The notes beneath the pieces are model-generated. The model had not been told where the DNA came from. It ran no database searches and saw nothing but the letters and a program-made list of their open reading frames with translations. From NCBI RefSeq assembly GCF_030125375.1, contig NZ_JASJUU010000008.1, forward strand, positions 121,384-185,383: a DNA stretch of 64,000 bases, given 5' to 3'. Shown piece after piece: positions 47,772 to 57,062 of the stretch (its first letter is position 1; each line of letters starts with the position of its first letter). A program made the translations under genes and the position numbers. Origin of the DNA: Pseudoalteromonas umbrosa (GTDB lineage Bacteria > Pseudomonadota > Gammaproteobacteria > Enterobacterales > Alteromonadaceae).

Positions 47772-48934
47772 TACGCCCGCTCCTTATGTACACAAGTCTG
47801 TCCTACTGTATCGTTCAACGAGCCACGGCTACTGGCGTCAATCTCGAATGTGGGGCCTGCGTGCATATTAGGCTCAATCGAAATCGGGTTACGGATCAGT
47901 TGGCTGGCGAACTCTTTCAACCGGAACATGTCGCACACCGCACCCAACAAAAGGTTTTGATGACCACTGAACGCATCATTGATGATGCCTAAAAACTCAT
48001 GGTAACTATGGTTAAAATCTTTCGCGGCTTTTAATAAAGTTGGGTTTTCTGCAAAATCCGACAGCTTGGGGTTTGTCTTGATCGGATATACCTTACTAAA
48101 ATCGACTTCGAACTTTGCGCCAGTTGGGTTACTTGGCCTATCACCTTTTTGATAATAACGGCCAAACTGTAACTGCTTGAATCGATAGTAATGGGATAGC
48201 TCTCCCTCACTATCAAACTCTTGGTTCTCTGTATCTTCGCCCAGTTCTGCCTTCCCTTCACCTTGCTCTTTGATCAAATTCAACGCGGCAATGGCCGATT
48301 TTTCATCCATGACTTCTATGACTTCGCCACCGCCGGAGTAATAGTACTTATTGGAAACCTGATATTTAGGGTCGCCGATAAAAATGGTTTCTCCGCACTC
48401 TCTGGCCTGCGTCTCTAAAAATTTAATGCCGTCTATAATGGCATCGTAAAAATCTCCAATGCTGTAAAAACTATATGTTGGCGATTTTAGCGGTTTTATC
48501 GCATCCAAATGAAAGCGCGCATGATTTGCACGTGTGATACAGCCATTAGGGCAAGTACTTGAAGTATTTTTTGGAGGCTTTGAAGGCCGCTCAATATTCA
48601 AAAAAGTCTCAAGGGTCTCTGGTGTAAAAGCGGCAATCGAGACTTGGAAGTCTTTCTCACCATCCGGCAAATAAGTTGGAAATGAAGGCATAAAGCCTTC
48701 ACTCAATACATTGGGATGTCGACCCAATGCATTGAGCACATTCGCAGACAACGTCATATGAAGCATCTCTTCAACCAAAACCGCTCTAATAACCGCCGTG
48801 GCCTCTAAATTGGTTTCAGGATGGATACTATATAATGCCGTTAAATACGGCGGAATTGTCGCATGTTCCAACTGAATCGCGGCATCTAACATCTGATATA
48901 AATCATCAATGGTATTGATAATACGTTCGTTCAT
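47771..48934 (-). CDS. Ferritin-like di-iron protein (VioB/RebD-type domain)
   Basis: The first 200 residues are a ferritin-like helical domain: QLEHATIPPYLTALYSI supplies a Glu-His pair and VLVEEMLHMTLSANVLNALG the second EExxH motif, as in the VioB/RebD-associated domain that couples imines of amino acids. VioB itself is about 1000 residues, so this stand-alone protein (387) is not a violacein enzyme. Its ATG overlaps the GMC stop (ATGA) and its stop overlaps the next start, so it is bound stoichiometrically to the dehydrogenase. It might relay electrons or oxidise the product; that is inference. Confidence 0.8.
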   Translation of the reverse strand: MNERIINTIDDLYQMLDAAIQLEHATIPPYLTALYSIHPETNLEATAVIRAVLVEEMLHMTLSANVLNALGRHPNVLSEGFMPSFPTYLPDGEKDFQVSIAAFTPETLETFLNIERPSKPPKNTSSTCPNGCITRANHARFHLDAIKPLKSPTYSFYSIGDFYDAIIDGIKFLETQARECGETIFIGDPKYQVSNKYYYSGGGEVIEVMDEKSAIAALNLIKEQGEGKAELGEDTENQEFDSEGELSHYYRFKQLQFGRYYQKGDRPSNPTGAKFEVDFSKVYPIKTNPKLSDFAENPTLLKAAKDFNHSYHEFLGIINDAFSGHQNLLLGAVCDMFRLKEFASQLIRNPISIEPNMHAGPTFEIDASSRGSLNDTVGQTCVHKERA

Positions 48935-50853
48935 GAGTGCGCTCCTTTAGCCAGTTTAAAGGCATCATCAGCTACGACATTCACGGGATAACTGCTCAAA
49001 TGTGCCAAAATATGCTCAGTGGTTTTAAAGCAAAGCGCTGCAAGTGTCAGGGTAGTATTAGACGTACCAATGCTTGGCATACTGCCAGAGCCAATCAGGT
49101 ATAAGTTACTGTGATCCCATGATTGCTGATATTCATTCACCACAGAGTTTTTGGCAGAGGTACCCATAACATGCGTACCAGAAAAGTGGTTGCCACCACG
49201 GAAGTAATAACTCTCACCTTGGTAATTGAACGAGCCATAATCAAGCAATGAATAACTTGAAAAGTCCTGTGCACCAAGGCGCTGAAAGAATACCTTTGAC
49301 GTTTCACGTGCGTAGGCAATGCCTGCTTTGGAGTAATCAGACAAGTTATAATTGACGATTGGGCGCATGTTACCGAGCGCATCTGTATATTCTGGGTCCA
49401 CCGTAATGCGGTTGCTCTCATCTGCTGGCTGCTCGACCATATAAGCAAACAGCAGTTGATTTGATATTCTCTCAACGGTACTTTGGCGAAGTGCCTTACC
49501 AAATTTATTTTCCGTATCGACCAACTCTTCGATATCAGAAAAAGGCGAGCCCGTTGCCCAGCCCCAACCATCATTATGAATGTCTACACCAAACGGCGCT
49601 TGTTTGGCTCTGCTTTGTCCATATCTAAAGTCCGCAATGCCAGAGGTGCATTTTGTCCCTCTCATTGTCCCCGCCGCTTCTGGCAATAAACCCCAAGCGA
49701 GCAAATAAGTATGGTCCATTAAATTTTTGCCCATTAACCCACTAGAGCTGGGTAAATCAGACGCGAGCATGAGTCGGGCGTTTTCTACCGCGTTGGTCGC
49801 CAAAATAAAGGTTTTTGCAGTGATATTACCTTTCGTATGCTCAGGCGAAGAGGTATTGGTATAGTGCTTGAATTCAATATGACTGACTTGATCAGTACAT
49901 CCATCGACAAAGACTTTGCTGGCAACCGCTTGTGGTAAAAAGTCAAGATTGCCAGTTTGCGCCGCATGGTATAGGGTTTTACGTGCATCATATTTGGCTT
50001 GTACAGGACATATCGGCACACAGTTGTTATTACCTTGGCAGCGCCCGCCTTGCTCACTCTGCACAGCGCCCACAGCTCCGACAGGATTAAACCCCGCACC
50101 GTTTTGATAATCCGCATTGGGAATCCCATTTCGGCCTTGTGGAAACGGACGCACTTTTACCGTGTGTACTTCGCCTGCAAGCTCAAACTCAGCCCCATCA
50201 ATGCCTTTGCCCACCACCTGGTCAAGATAAGAGGCCGGCAACCCATGCATTGGGTATACGTAATCAGGTTCGTACTTAATCCCGTAAAAGCCTTGCTCCT
50301 CAACATTAGCAGATACGCCAATTTCACGTTCAGCCATGCGGTAATAGGGCATTAAGTCATCATAGCTGATGGGCCAATCTAACCCGACACCATAGTGGGT
50401 TTTGATTTTAAAATCATCTGGTAACATGCGCAGAATTTTGGCTTCCCAGTGCATGGTTGTACCACCCGTAACCCGCGTGTAGGTGCTATCTAGTGCCAAA
50501 GGCCCATTTTGTACCATGTACCCTTGGGTATCCATTTGACCCAAGCATAGTTTGCGAACATCAGTCGACCTAGGCATAGGTGCATTTGGGTTATCAGGAT
50601 ATGGCGCGTTGTTATCTTTTGACGCGTTGACATAATAATTAGATACATACTCCTTGAAGCCGTCATAACTTAAGCTTTTTGCGGGTGCAGCTTCAAGCAC
50701 AAGTACTTGATACCCTCTAGAAGTGAGTTCTTTCGCGGCAATCGCACCGCTAATCCCTGAGCCAACGATCACTGCATCATATTTACCGTCATTCGAATTT
50801 TGAATTGCTTGCTCAGGTGTTACTTGCTCTATTGTTGAATTTGATTCACTCAT
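48931..50853 (-). CDS. GMC-family FAD oxidoreductase, large dehydrogenase subunit
   Basis: 640 residues. FAD dinucleotide motif VIVGSGISGAIAAKEL (about 30-45); TTMHWEAKILRM GMC signature; Cys-rich segment GNNNCVPICPVQAKYD typical of membrane-dehydrogenase subunits such as gluconate and glucoside 3-dehydrogenases; active-site HFSGTHVMGT and C-terminal TSNTTLTLAAL. It should oxidise a sugar or polyol hydroxyl to a ketone. No Tat or Sec signal and no cytochrome c gene are visible, which differs from periplasmic relatives. First gene of the five-gene operon. Confidence 0.88.
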   Translation of the reverse strand: MSESNSTIEQVTPEQAIQNSNDGKYDAVIVGSGISGAIAAKELTSRGYQVLVLEAAPAKSLSYDGFKEYVSNYYVNASKDNNAPYPDNPNAPMPRSTDVRKLCLGQMDTQGYMVQNGPLALDSTYTRVTGGTTMHWEAKILRMLPDDFKIKTHYGVGLDWPISYDDLMPYYRMAEREIGVSANVEEQGFYGIKYEPDYVYPMHGLPASYLDQVVGKGIDGAEFELAGEVHTVKVRPFPQGRNGIPNADYQNGAGFNPVGAVGAVQSEQGGRCQGNNNCVPICPVQAKYDARKTLYHAAQTGNLDFLPQAVASKVFVDGCTDQVSHIEFKHYTNTSSPEHTKGNITAKTFILATNAVENARLMLASDLPSSSGLMGKNLMDHTYLLAWGLLPEAAGTMRGTKCTSGIADFRYGQSRAKQAPFGVDIHNDGWGWATGSPFSDIEELVDTENKFGKALRQSTVERISNQLLFAYMVEQPADESNRITVDPEYTDALGNMRPIVNYNLSDYSKAGIAYARETSKVFFQRLGAQDFSSYSLLDYGSFNYQGESYYFRGGNHFSGTHVMGTSAKNSVVNEYQQSWDHSNLYLIGSGSMPSIGTSNTTLTLAALCFKTTEHILAHLSSYPVNVVADDAFKLAKGAHS

Positions 50854-51287
50854 TCAAGTGTCCCCATCTTATTCCATTAACAACAGCATTAACATTCAAG
50901 CTAAAAATCAGTGTAGCAGATATTACAAAATGGCAATTATAAATTAAGTACCCGAAAAACCTCCGGTATTGATATAATAGAAATAGGTTCCTAAAATCGA
51001 TGTATATGTAGACAAAATAAGCAAATAAGTATAAAAACTCAAAATCAACCATCTTGAAACTAGTCTTTCATAGCAGCGTTTTAGTTTCCCCAATCAAATT
51101 AATAACTTGTTAAATAAATCGAAATATTTAAGCGAGTAGCTGTTTTTTGTGTATATACTTTCTGATGCACTCAGTGCGACTACAACGGATTGCTAATGTG
51201 AGACAGTTAGTGAATGAACTTGGTTGTATGTTTGATTTCTCACACCGACATTCCGAGACAATTAACACCTTTACTCTTGGAACACTT
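50854..51287. other. Divergent promoter region between GMC operon and glucoamylase
   Basis: About 430 AT-rich bases that must drive both directions. Open frames here are short and lack ribosome-binding sites. I recognise no operator palindrome. Confidence 0.45.
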
Positions 51288-52724
51288 ATGACAACTCAAA
51301 CGAACACGGTACTCAAATCAGAGCAAGAATACCCGACGGCTATTGATGCACAACCACTTGAAAATTGGGCAAAAGTGGCAAGGCAACATGTGCTAGATAG
51401 AATGATTGCGAATATTTCACCCGACGACGGAGAGCGTGGAGCTGTACTCGCCTCTCCCTCACGCACCAACCCAAACTATTATTACCACTGGGTAAGAGAT
51501 GCGGCACGAACAATGAGCGAAATTGCCAAGCTCAATGGTCTTGATCATAGAAATTTTAAAGATAACTACTACGACATGATGATTGACTATGTCGAGTTCA
51601 CCAAAATAAACCAAACAACACCAACTGTCAGTAATAGTTTGGGCGAACCCAAGTTTTACGTCACTGGACAAGCGTTCAACGGACCCTGGGGCAGACCACA
51701 AAATGACGGCCCAGCGCAACGTGCGCTCACCATCACTCGCTGGGCAAATACCCTGTTAGAGAATGGCGAAAAAAGCTATGTTACAGGCACTTTATACGAT
51801 TCAAAAGAGCCTTCATTTAGCATCATCAAAGCGGATTTAGATTTTGTTGCGAACCACTGGCAGGACCCTTGCTTTGATCTGTGGGAAGAAGTAGATGGCA
51901 CCCATTTTTATACTCGACTGCTACAACGCACAGCGCTGCGCGAAGGTGCTGATTTAGCGAATAAGCTTAATGACTCAGGTGCAGCTGATTACTATAACCA
52001 ACAGGCGGCTTTAATTGAAAGTTCAATAGAGGATTTTTGGAGTGAAGAACAGGGCTATTTTCTAACCACACTAAACCGTGTTGGCGGGCTAGATTACAAG
52101 TCGTCAAACCTTGATGTTGCGACAACTTTAGGCATCTGCCAAGCACTGTCAGACACCCACCCTTTCCTAAACCCGCACGAAGATAAAGTGCTGGCAACCG
52201 CCTACGCACTGCACCAAGCTTTTGACCCACTTTATCTGATCAATGCTATAGAGCACACCACATCTGGCGACCCAGTCGCACCGGGAATTGGACGCTATCC
52301 AGAGGATAAATACGCAGGCAGCGCGCCACTTGGGCAAGGTAACCCTTGGTTCTTGTGTACCGCCTCTTTGAGCAGTATTTGCTACAAAGCCGCAGCCCTA
52401 TTTGCTGATCAAAAAAATATTGAAATCAACAAGTATAACCTCGGCCAATTGAATCTGGCAGTGAAGTTGGTCGATCCAAAGTGCCAACTAGAAGTGGGCG
52501 AATGTTTCAGTAGCAGAACCAAAACATTCAAATCCATCATCTCTGGCTTAAAAGCGCTTGGAGACGCGTATCTTCGCCGCATACAGATCCACGCAGGGGA
52601 GCATACGTCATTGTCGGAGCAATTTAGTCGCTACGACGGCTACATGACCAGTGCTGAGCACCTAACTTGGAGCTATGTATCCGTAGCCATAGCCATTGAT
52701 TTACGCAATGCGTTAAAGATTTGA
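51288..52724 (+). CDS. GH15 glucoamylase of fungal type
   Basis: ATG 51288 gives a 478-residue protein starting just before conserved sequence; the frame reaches 51147. GH15 motifs closely follow fungal glucoamylases: YYYHWVRDAA, WGRPQNDGPAQRAL, FDLWEEVDGTHFYTR (first catalytic Glu), GQGNPWFLCT, and MTSAEHLTWSY after SEQFSRYDGY (second catalytic Glu). It releases glucose from the non-reducing ends of alpha-1,4-glucans. No signal peptide or starch-binding domain, so a cytoplasmic glycogen or maltodextrin substrate is likely. Divergent from the GMC operon; may supply its sugar. Confidence 0.9.
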   Translation: MTTQTNTVLKSEQEYPTAIDAQPLENWAKVARQHVLDRMIANISPDDGERGAVLASPSRTNPNYYYHWVRDAARTMSEIAKLNGLDHRNFKDNYYDMMIDYVEFTKINQTTPTVSNSLGEPKFYVTGQAFNGPWGRPQNDGPAQRALTITRWANTLLENGEKSYVTGTLYDSKEPSFSIIKADLDFVANHWQDPCFDLWEEVDGTHFYTRLLQRTALREGADLANKLNDSGAADYYNQQAALIESSIEDFWSEEQGYFLTTLNRVGGLDYKSSNLDVATTLGICQALSDTHPFLNPHEDKVLATAYALHQAFDPLYLINAIEHTTSGDPVAPGIGRYPEDKYAGSAPLGQGNPWFLCTASLSSICYKAAALFADQKNIEINKYNLGQLNLAVKLVDPKCQLEVGECFSSRTKTFKSIISGLKALGDAYLRRIQIHAGEHTSLSEQFSRYDGYMTSAEHLTWSYVSVAIAIDLRNALKI

Positions 52725-52732
52725 AATCACCG

Positions 52733-52761
52733 ACGACCGCAAGCACTAAGGTTACGGTCGT
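52733..52761 (+). terminator. Hairpin after the glucoamylase gene
   Basis: ACGACCG and CGGTCGT pair perfectly nine bases after the stop codon; the tail TATTAGAGTTT is only moderately T-rich. Confidence 0.5.
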
Positions 52762-52873
52762 TATTAGAGTTTATTAAACCGTACTTGGCCAAAAGCAAAT
52801 AATCACGCTTTTAGGATGTGGCACACAGTAACAGCGGATGTTGATATGGTAAAAGCACAGCAACTGTACCCAC

Positions 52874-52901
52874 ATTATGCGCAGCGTAAGTTGCGCATAA
52901 T
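52874..52901. repeat. Perfect inverted repeat in the 52725-53062 gap
   Basis: ATTATGCGCA (52874-52883) pairs with TGCGCATAAT (52892-52901). It could be an mRNA hairpin or an operator for the following hydrolase gene. Nothing else in this 338-base gap is recognised. Confidence 0.55.
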
Positions 52902-53062
52902 ATCTGTGTTTACTGCCATATCACCTTGTAAACCTGCCATTTTTAATCGTCATACCCGCTGCCTTTGGCCAGCCCTTCTACCGTCTCATTATCTATTTAG
53001 CTGTTACAAAGCACGCCGTGCATGTGCTTTGTCTCTTTTATCTATCACAGCGAGTAAATGCT

Positions 53063-53893
53063 ATGAATATACCTATTACCAACCCAATCAAAATTGTTGT
53101 TAAACACACTGGCAATGTGAAAATTCACACCTTCATCTCTTCATACGAAGGCGATAATATTGCCAATGCAACACACATTATTGAAAGTGAAAATGTCCTA
53201 GTACTGATAGATGGCCAGTTTTTAAGTCCCTATGCGAAAAAGTTTCGTGAATACGCCGACAGTTTAAAAAAGCCCATCGAACGTTTGTATTTATCACATC
53301 GCCATCCAGATCATTGGTTTGGCCTTGGAGATGCATTTGCAGATATTGAAATATATACATTGCCTGAAACCATAGATTTTTTAAAAGCACATGGTGAAGA
53401 GTCTCGTGAAGATCATATGGGTAAATTAGGCGATCTCGCGCCAGAAAAAGTCGTTATTCCACAACATACGGTCAGCCCCGGTATTGAGGTCATTGACGGC
53501 GTAAAGTACGTCATCGAGCGTATCGTCGATACGGAAATTGACTATGGGATCACCTTAAAGCTTCCTGACCTTGGCGTATTTATCGCCCAAGACTTGCTTT
53601 ACAGCGGCACGCATTTGTATCTGACTAAATATCTCGATCATTGGATGGAACAACATGAAGATATGCTGACATCCGATTATGACTTGTTCTTACCCGGGCA
53701 CGGCGCACCTGCAGATAAAAATGAAGTACTGGAAAACCTCAAGTATCTGATTGCTGCTAAGCAAGCCATTGCTGACGGCCTGAAAAATCAGGAATTTAAA
53801 GCGTTTATGCTCAACAAATTTCCGACTAGGCAATGTCCAGCCATTTTCGACATTTACCTACCCCGACTCTTTGACGGCGCTAGCGAATATTAA
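53063..53893 (+). CDS. Metallo-beta-lactamase-fold hydrolase
   Basis: Start set at Met 53063 (MNIPITNPI); the frame from 53018 adds 15 residues without support. HxHxDH in SHRHPDHWFG, Asp in FIAQDLLYSG and His in LPGHGAP give the two-metal site. 276 residues, cytoplasmic. Substrate cannot be read from the sequence. It precedes the decarboxylase by 32 bases on the same strand, so a shared transcript is likely. Confidence 0.82.
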   Translation: MNIPITNPIKIVVKHTGNVKIHTFISSYEGDNIANATHIIESENVLVLIDGQFLSPYAKKFREYADSLKKPIERLYLSHRHPDHWFGLGDAFADIEIYTLPETIDFLKAHGEESREDHMGKLGDLAPEKVVIPQHTVSPGIEVIDGVKYVIERIVDTEIDYGITLKLPDLGVFIAQDLLYSGTHLYLTKYLDHWMEQHEDMLTSDYDLFLPGHGAPADKNEVLENLKYLIAAKQAIADGLKNQEFKAFMLNKFPTRQCPAIFDIYLPRLFDGASEY

Positions 53894-53925
53894 TCAACAC
53901 TAACCAAATTGATAGGTGGATCAGC

Positions 53926-55581
53926 ATGGATACACAATACACAGTAGGACAGTACCTCACTCAAAGACTTGAAGAGCTTGGCCTAGGCCACTTGTTTTCA
54001 ATCGCGGGGGACTACACCATTGAATGGATCAACAAACATATTGAGCCAAGCAGTATTGAGCTTATTGAAGAGGTCAACGAACTTAACGCAGGCTATGCAG
54101 CCGATGGCTATGCCAGATTAAAAGGCATTGGCGCTATGTGCTTTACGTATTCTGCCGGTACCCTCAGCGCGGTAAACGCGGTTGCGGCATCCTATGCAGA
54201 ACGCATCCCTGTGGTTGTGGTCAACGGCGCACCGAGCATACAAAAGCGCCTCACAGCTCAACAAACTGGCTTTACGTACCATCATATGATTGATGGCGAA
54301 ACCGACTTAAATATCTACAAAAATATCACCGCAGCAGCGATAAAAATAGATAATCCTGAACTTGCGCCAAGACTGATTGATTATGCACTGACTGAGTGTA
54401 TTTCACAAAAACGCCCCGCTTACATAGAGCTACTGGAAGACATGGTAGAACAGCCTTGTGCAGCGCCACAAGGCAAGCTTACACCGCTTGCGCCTATCCC
54501 GCTGCAAGACAATGTAGACCAAGCCATTGATAAAATTCAGCAAGCTTTAACACAGGCTGAGCGCCCTATTGTTTGGTTAGGTGCTGAAGTTGATCGTATG
54601 GGCCTTCATGAGGAAGCCAATGCTTTAATCAGAAAACTAAACTTGCCTTATGTAACAGAGCTCATCAGCAAAGCGGTATTTTCCGAAAACGACCCGCTCT
54701 TTGCAGGTGTTTTTGATGGTCAAGCTTCCTCTGAGGTCACCCAAAAATTAGTCAATGAGTCTGACTTTATTTTAGGCTTAGGTGTTTGGTTGTCAGATAT
54801 CAACTCACTGGGCCAAGCGGTAAATTATGATAAAACTGCACTTATTTCATGGGATACTGTGAAACTGGGCACCTACTTTGTGCCACAGGTGCCACTGGCA
54901 AACTTTATCGATGAACTGAATCAAAAGCCACTCTCAAACTTGTCTGCATGTGCAATCCCAAGCGAAGCACCAGACAGTAGCGAGCAATTTAATGGAGATA
55001 TCAGCTACCAAGGCTTTTATGACTTTATCCAGAGTAAAGAGTACATTAACGACAACGTGCTTATCGGCAGTGACGCCAGCTTAAACTTTTTTGGCAGCCT
55101 ACTGCTCAAAGTCGGCACACCAAGAGGGTTTGTCGCACAACCGACTTACTCGTCCATTGGCTACATTGGTCCAGCGGCAACGGGCATGAGCCTTGCTAAA
55201 CAAGACCACCAGCGTGTATTTGTATTCTCAGGAGATGGGGGATTTCAAATGACACCTCAGTGCTTGTCCACGCAAACTAGGTTTAAGCTCAACCCAATTA
55301 TTTTTGTCATGGACAACGGTGTATATGGTGTAGAGCAGTGGCTATATGATGCGGAAATTTTCTCAAGCGATCAGCCATTCTTTGAGTCATGTATTTTGCA
55401 CCAGTGGGATTACTGTAAACTTGCCGATGTATTCGGCTGTAAAGGCTGGAAAGCCAATACCTATGAAGAGCTCAACGAGGCAATTTTAGGTGCGCTTGAA
55501 AACTTAGATAGCCCTTCATTGATACAGGTTCGTGTCCCACCTAAATCACTCCCCGATAATGCAAAGTGGAAGAAAAAGTGA
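53926..55581 (+). CDS. Thiamine-diphosphate 2-keto-acid decarboxylase (pyruvate/indolepyruvate type)
   Basis: 551 residues in the order of pyruvate decarboxylases. ELNAGYAADGYAR holds the catalytic Glu region, TYHHMIDGET carries the His-His pair that marks decarboxylases over acetolactate synthases, and GDGGFQMTPQ...DNGVYGVE is the TPP-binding motif. It should turn a 2-keto acid into an aldehyde. With the MBL hydrolase it forms a probable two-gene unit next to the GMC cluster; the keto acid is unknown. AGGTGG precedes ATG. A terminator follows. Confidence 0.88.
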   Translation: MDTQYTVGQYLTQRLEELGLGHLFSIAGDYTIEWINKHIEPSSIELIEEVNELNAGYAADGYARLKGIGAMCFTYSAGTLSAVNAVAASYAERIPVVVVNGAPSIQKRLTAQQTGFTYHHMIDGETDLNIYKNITAAAIKIDNPELAPRLIDYALTECISQKRPAYIELLEDMVEQPCAAPQGKLTPLAPIPLQDNVDQAIDKIQQALTQAERPIVWLGAEVDRMGLHEEANALIRKLNLPYVTELISKAVFSENDPLFAGVFDGQASSEVTQKLVNESDFILGLGVWLSDINSLGQAVNYDKTALISWDTVKLGTYFVPQVPLANFIDELNQKPLSNLSACAIPSEAPDSSEQFNGDISYQGFYDFIQSKEYINDNVLIGSDASLNFFGSLLLKVGTPRGFVAQPTYSSIGYIGPAATGMSLAKQDHQRVFVFSGDGGFQMTPQCLSTQTRFKLNPIIFVMDNGVYGVEQWLYDAEIFSSDQPFFESCILHQWDYCKLADVFGCKGWKANTYEELNEAILGALENLDSPSLIQVRVPPKSLPDNAKWKKK

Positions 55582-55651
55582 TTTGATAGCGCTGAAATCA
55601 AAGCCGAAAATATAAACACCATAGGTAAATAGGCAAATCATTGCCAAATCG

Positions 55652-55683
55652 AAAAAAGGAGCTTTATATAAGCCCCTTTTTTT
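55652..55683. terminator. Bidirectional rho-independent terminator
   Basis: AAAAGGAGCTT and AAGCCCCTTTT pair with one mismatch around TATAT, with A and T runs on both flanks. It serves the decarboxylase and the convergent helicase gene. Confidence 0.8.
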
Positions 55684-55686
55684 CAT

Positions 55687-56919
55687 TTACTTTTTTCTGC
55701 GCCTTGTGCGCTGGCCTAGAACACGCTTTTTATCCCTTTGCTTTCTCGACTTCGCAGAGTTTTTACGATTGTCTTTAGGTTCTTTGGTTAAATCAGGCTC
55801 ATACCCTGCCAACCACTGAGGTGTAAGTCGAGCATCAAGTAATACTTCTATTTCTTCCAATAACCACTGCTCATCAATACTCACTAAAGAAATCGATTGG
55901 CCGCTGTTTCCAGCACGGCCTGTCCGACCAATACGGTGAATATAATCTTCTGCGACATAAGGCAACTCTGCATTAATGACATAACTTAATGCTTTAATAT
56001 CAATACCGCGTGCTGCAACGTCCGTTGCCACAAGGACGCGTGTTTTACCGGATTTGAATTGCTCTAACGCGCGTTCTCGTGCACCTTGAGACTTATCGCC
56101 ATGAATAGAAAGAGTCGCCAAACCATCTTTATTCAGCTCACTTGCATACTCATCTGCACTCTTTTTAGTGCGTGTAAATACCAGCACCTGCTGCCAGTTA
56201 TTTTTACCAATTAAGTGCGAGATCAGTTCACGTTTACGGTCTTCATCTACCGCATAAAAAGTTTGCTCTACCTTGTCCGCCGTGCTGTTTTGCTGCTCAA
56301 CGCCAACGCGATCAGGGGTATTCAGCCACATTTTTACCTGCGTCAGCACGCTCTCATCCATTGTTGCCGAGAACAACATTGTTTGACGCTTTTCAGGCAT
56401 TTTACGCATAATGCGCTTAATTTCGCCAATAAAACCCATGTCTAACATGCGATCAGCTTCATCAAACACCAAATGAGAAATAGCATTGAGAGACAAAGTC
56501 CCTTTGATCATGTGATCCAATAACCGTCCAGGCGTGGCGATGACGATGTCGACCCCTTCTTTTAAGATCTTTTCTTGAGGACCAATATTGGCGCCGCCAT
56601 ACAAACAAGCCACCTTTAAGTGACTGAACTTGGCCAAGCGTTTAGTGTCTTTCGCAACCTGTTGCGCCAGCTCTCGAGTCGGTGCAAGTACCAAAGCGCG
56701 TACAGCGGGCGTATCAAATTCACTTTGTAATAGGGTATTTAAGATCGGCAACATAAAAGCCGCAGTTTTACCTGTGCCTGTCTGGGCTGTGGCCAGTAAG
56801 TCTTTGCCCTGTAGAATAAGTGGAATACTCAGCGCTTGAATTTGTGTTGGCTCAGTAAACTCTAACTGTGCTAGCGCTTGATTGAGTTCATCTGCAAGAT
56901 TTAAAGATTGGAAAGACAT
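55687..56919 (-). CDS. DEAD-box ATP-dependent RNA helicase
   Basis: All helicase motifs are visible: Q motif FTEPTQIQ, I AQTGTGKT, Ia PTRELAQQ, II DEAD, III SAT, V ATDVAARGID, VI HRIGRTGR. A basic C-terminal tail (residues 380-410, many Lys and Arg) would bind RNA, as in RhlE-type helicases of ribosome assembly or cold adaptation. 410 residues. Stands alone. Confidence 0.95.
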   Translation of the reverse strand: MSFQSLNLADELNQALAQLEFTEPTQIQALSIPLILQGKDLLATAQTGTGKTAAFMLPILNTLLQSEFDTPAVRALVLAPTRELAQQVAKDTKRLAKFSHLKVACLYGGANIGPQEKILKEGVDIVIATPGRLLDHMIKGTLSLNAISHLVFDEADRMLDMGFIGEIKRIMRKMPEKRQTMLFSATMDESVLTQVKMWLNTPDRVGVEQQNSTADKVEQTFYAVDEDRKRELISHLIGKNNWQQVLVFTRTKKSADEYASELNKDGLATLSIHGDKSQGARERALEQFKSGKTRVLVATDVAARGIDIKALSYVINAELPYVAEDYIHRIGRTGRAGNSGQSISLVSIDEQWLLEEIEVLLDARLTPQWLAGYEPDLTKEPKDNRKNSAKSRKQRDKKRVLGQRTRRRKK

Positions 56920-57062
56920 AGGTGCCCATTAGTACTGCCAAAGATTCGCCCAGTATAACAAACCCAGAACACACTTGTGTACAGTGCAATAAAGTTAACT
57001 CTCCATAATTGTACTGCAATTTCACAATACACTTTATACTTAAACAGTAAAATGGAGCCCTT

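Noticed and set aside
47771-48934. Violacein-type (VioB) biosynthesis
   Set aside because: Only the ferritin-like domain is shared; the protein is far shorter and no vioA, C, D or E gene is present.
52816-53103. 95-codon frame before the MBL gene
   Set aside because: Contains the inverted repeat, overlaps the MBL start and has no ribosome-binding site or protein-like pattern.
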